Part shown: in pieces, positions 63,663-64,000 of the stretch
How positions within the stretch are numbered: position 1 is the first letter of the stretch
Layout of the letters: each line of letters starts with the position of its first letter
Assembly (NCBI RefSeq): GCF_000786105.1
Contig: NZ_JTEV01000019.1
Location: forward strand, 62,001-126,000
DNA length: 64,000 nucleotides
Origin: Bdellovibrio sp. ArHS
GTDB lineage: Bacteria > Bdellovibrionota > Bdellovibrionia > Bdellovibrionales > Bdellovibrionaceae
Reading direction: 5' to 3'
Notes under the pieces: generated by a model
Database searches by the model: none
Seen by the model: only the letters and a program-made list of their open reading frames with translations
Told to the model about the DNA's origin: nothing
Translations under genes and position numbers: made by a program

Positions 63663-64000
63663 TACGTCAGTCTTTCATGTACAAGAGGAATGGCCAAAAC
63701 GAACTCTGTCCATTGGCCAAACTCACTCGTATATCTTAGGGTTCCTCCATGTTTTTGAGCAATATTAAATGCAACAGTCAAACCCAAACCCGCGCCTTCG
63801 CCTGCGGACTTTGTTGTCAAAAAAGGATCGAAAATTTTTTCACCTAAAATTGCGGGAATCCCGACGCCGTTATCGCGGATAATAATTTCGACCATGTCCC
63901 CACGCACGACAGTTGCTAATGTGAGTTCGGGCTCGAAATTTTTATTGATAAGAACTTTCTTTTCCAAGGCGTGGATAGCGTTGTCGATGACGTTGGTTAG
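63662..64000 (-). CDS. Histidine kinase, C-terminal ATPase domain (cut by window edge)
   Basis: The visible 112 residues are the HATPase domain of a sensor kinase: N box LTNVIDNAIHAL, G1 box IIRDNGVGIP, F box IFDPFLTTK, G2 box GEGAGLGLTVAFNIAQKHGG. The frame is open to the end of the window, so the N-terminal input and HisKA parts lie beyond it. Coupled to the receiver gene downstream. Confidence 0.92.
   Translation of the reverse strand, partial: LTNVIDNAIHALEKKVLINKNFEPELTLATVVRGDMVEIIIRDNGVGIPAILGEKIFDPFLTTKSAGEGAGLGLTVAFNIAQKHGGTLRYTSEFGQWTEFVLAIPLVHERLT

Overview
The window reads as a chromosomal segment of a Bdellovibrio-like predatory bacterium (Bdellovibrionota). This is an inference from the gene mix: many secreted Cys- or Gly-rich proteins without clear homologues, TIGR02147-type regulators, a TonB protein with a long Ala/Lys-rich spacer, and typical delta-group versions of the housekeeping genes. 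Coding density is high, genes sit in tight operons with many 4-base ATGA overlaps, and I saw no rRNA, tRNA, CRISPR array, insertion sequence, integrase or phage gene. I ran no database searches; family names rest on motifs and remembered family patterns.

Layout. 1-2930 (minus): translation operon rpsB-tsf-pyrH-frr, with a hairpin terminator/attenuator between rpsB and tsf. 3.2-4.6 kb: a membrane histidine kinase. 4.6-10.4 kb (minus): galU, a secreted protein, priA, a zinc-finger protein with a CFI-box C-terminus, and an FAD oxidoreductase. 10.6-14 kb: a probable lipoprotein, a secreted M23 peptidase, an outer-membrane protein whose start codon overlaps the divergent M23 start, and a 42-residue very basic protein. 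14-17.4 kb: a TonB-like protein and two Cys-pair-repeat secreted proteins. 17.4-19.4 kb: NagZ plus a secreted protein. 19.5-24.5 kb: a TadG-like protein followed by two Gly-rich secreted proteins, the strongest candidate for an undescribed surface system. 24.5-26.5 kb: MurU/AmgK-like peptidoglycan recycling enzymes. 26.6-29.3 kb: a sigma-54 activator and a degenerate activator-like protein. 29.4-36.8 kb: MsbA-like exporter, UvrA and PBP1A. 36.8-39.7 kb: coiled-coil secreted protein, MscL and a DUF481 porin-like protein.

39.8-44.2 kb (plus) is a division operon: a small conserved protein, ftsE, ftsX, an EnvC-like LytM protein without the metal ligands, and a CtpA protease. 44.2-46.4 kb holds a small secreted protein and trigger factor. 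46.5-50.9 kb carries two ArsA/GET3-like ATPases translationally coupled to a repeat lipoprotein, then an ATP-grasp glutamate-cysteine ligase. 50.9-52.9 kb is a TIGR02147 regulator coupled to a secreted protein. 53.1-57.4 kb has a membrane-anchored protein, pepA, clpP and clpX. 57.6-62.7 kb is a nitrite/nitric oxide reduction module: qNOR, a NirK lipoprotein fused to cytochrome c, a NirV-like FGE-fold protein and SCO. The end carries a Cys-rich-repeat protein and a response regulator/histidine kinase pair cut by the window edge.

Common themes: the cell wall (NagZ, AmgK, MurU, PBP1A, M23, EnvC, FtsEX, CtpA, GalU) is strikingly well represented, which fits an organism that must grow, divide and digest murein inside or against prey. 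A second theme is secreted proteins with paired cysteines. Bidirectional hairpin terminators separate most convergent genes, and two small secreted-protein genes have hairpins that overlap their ribosome-binding sites.
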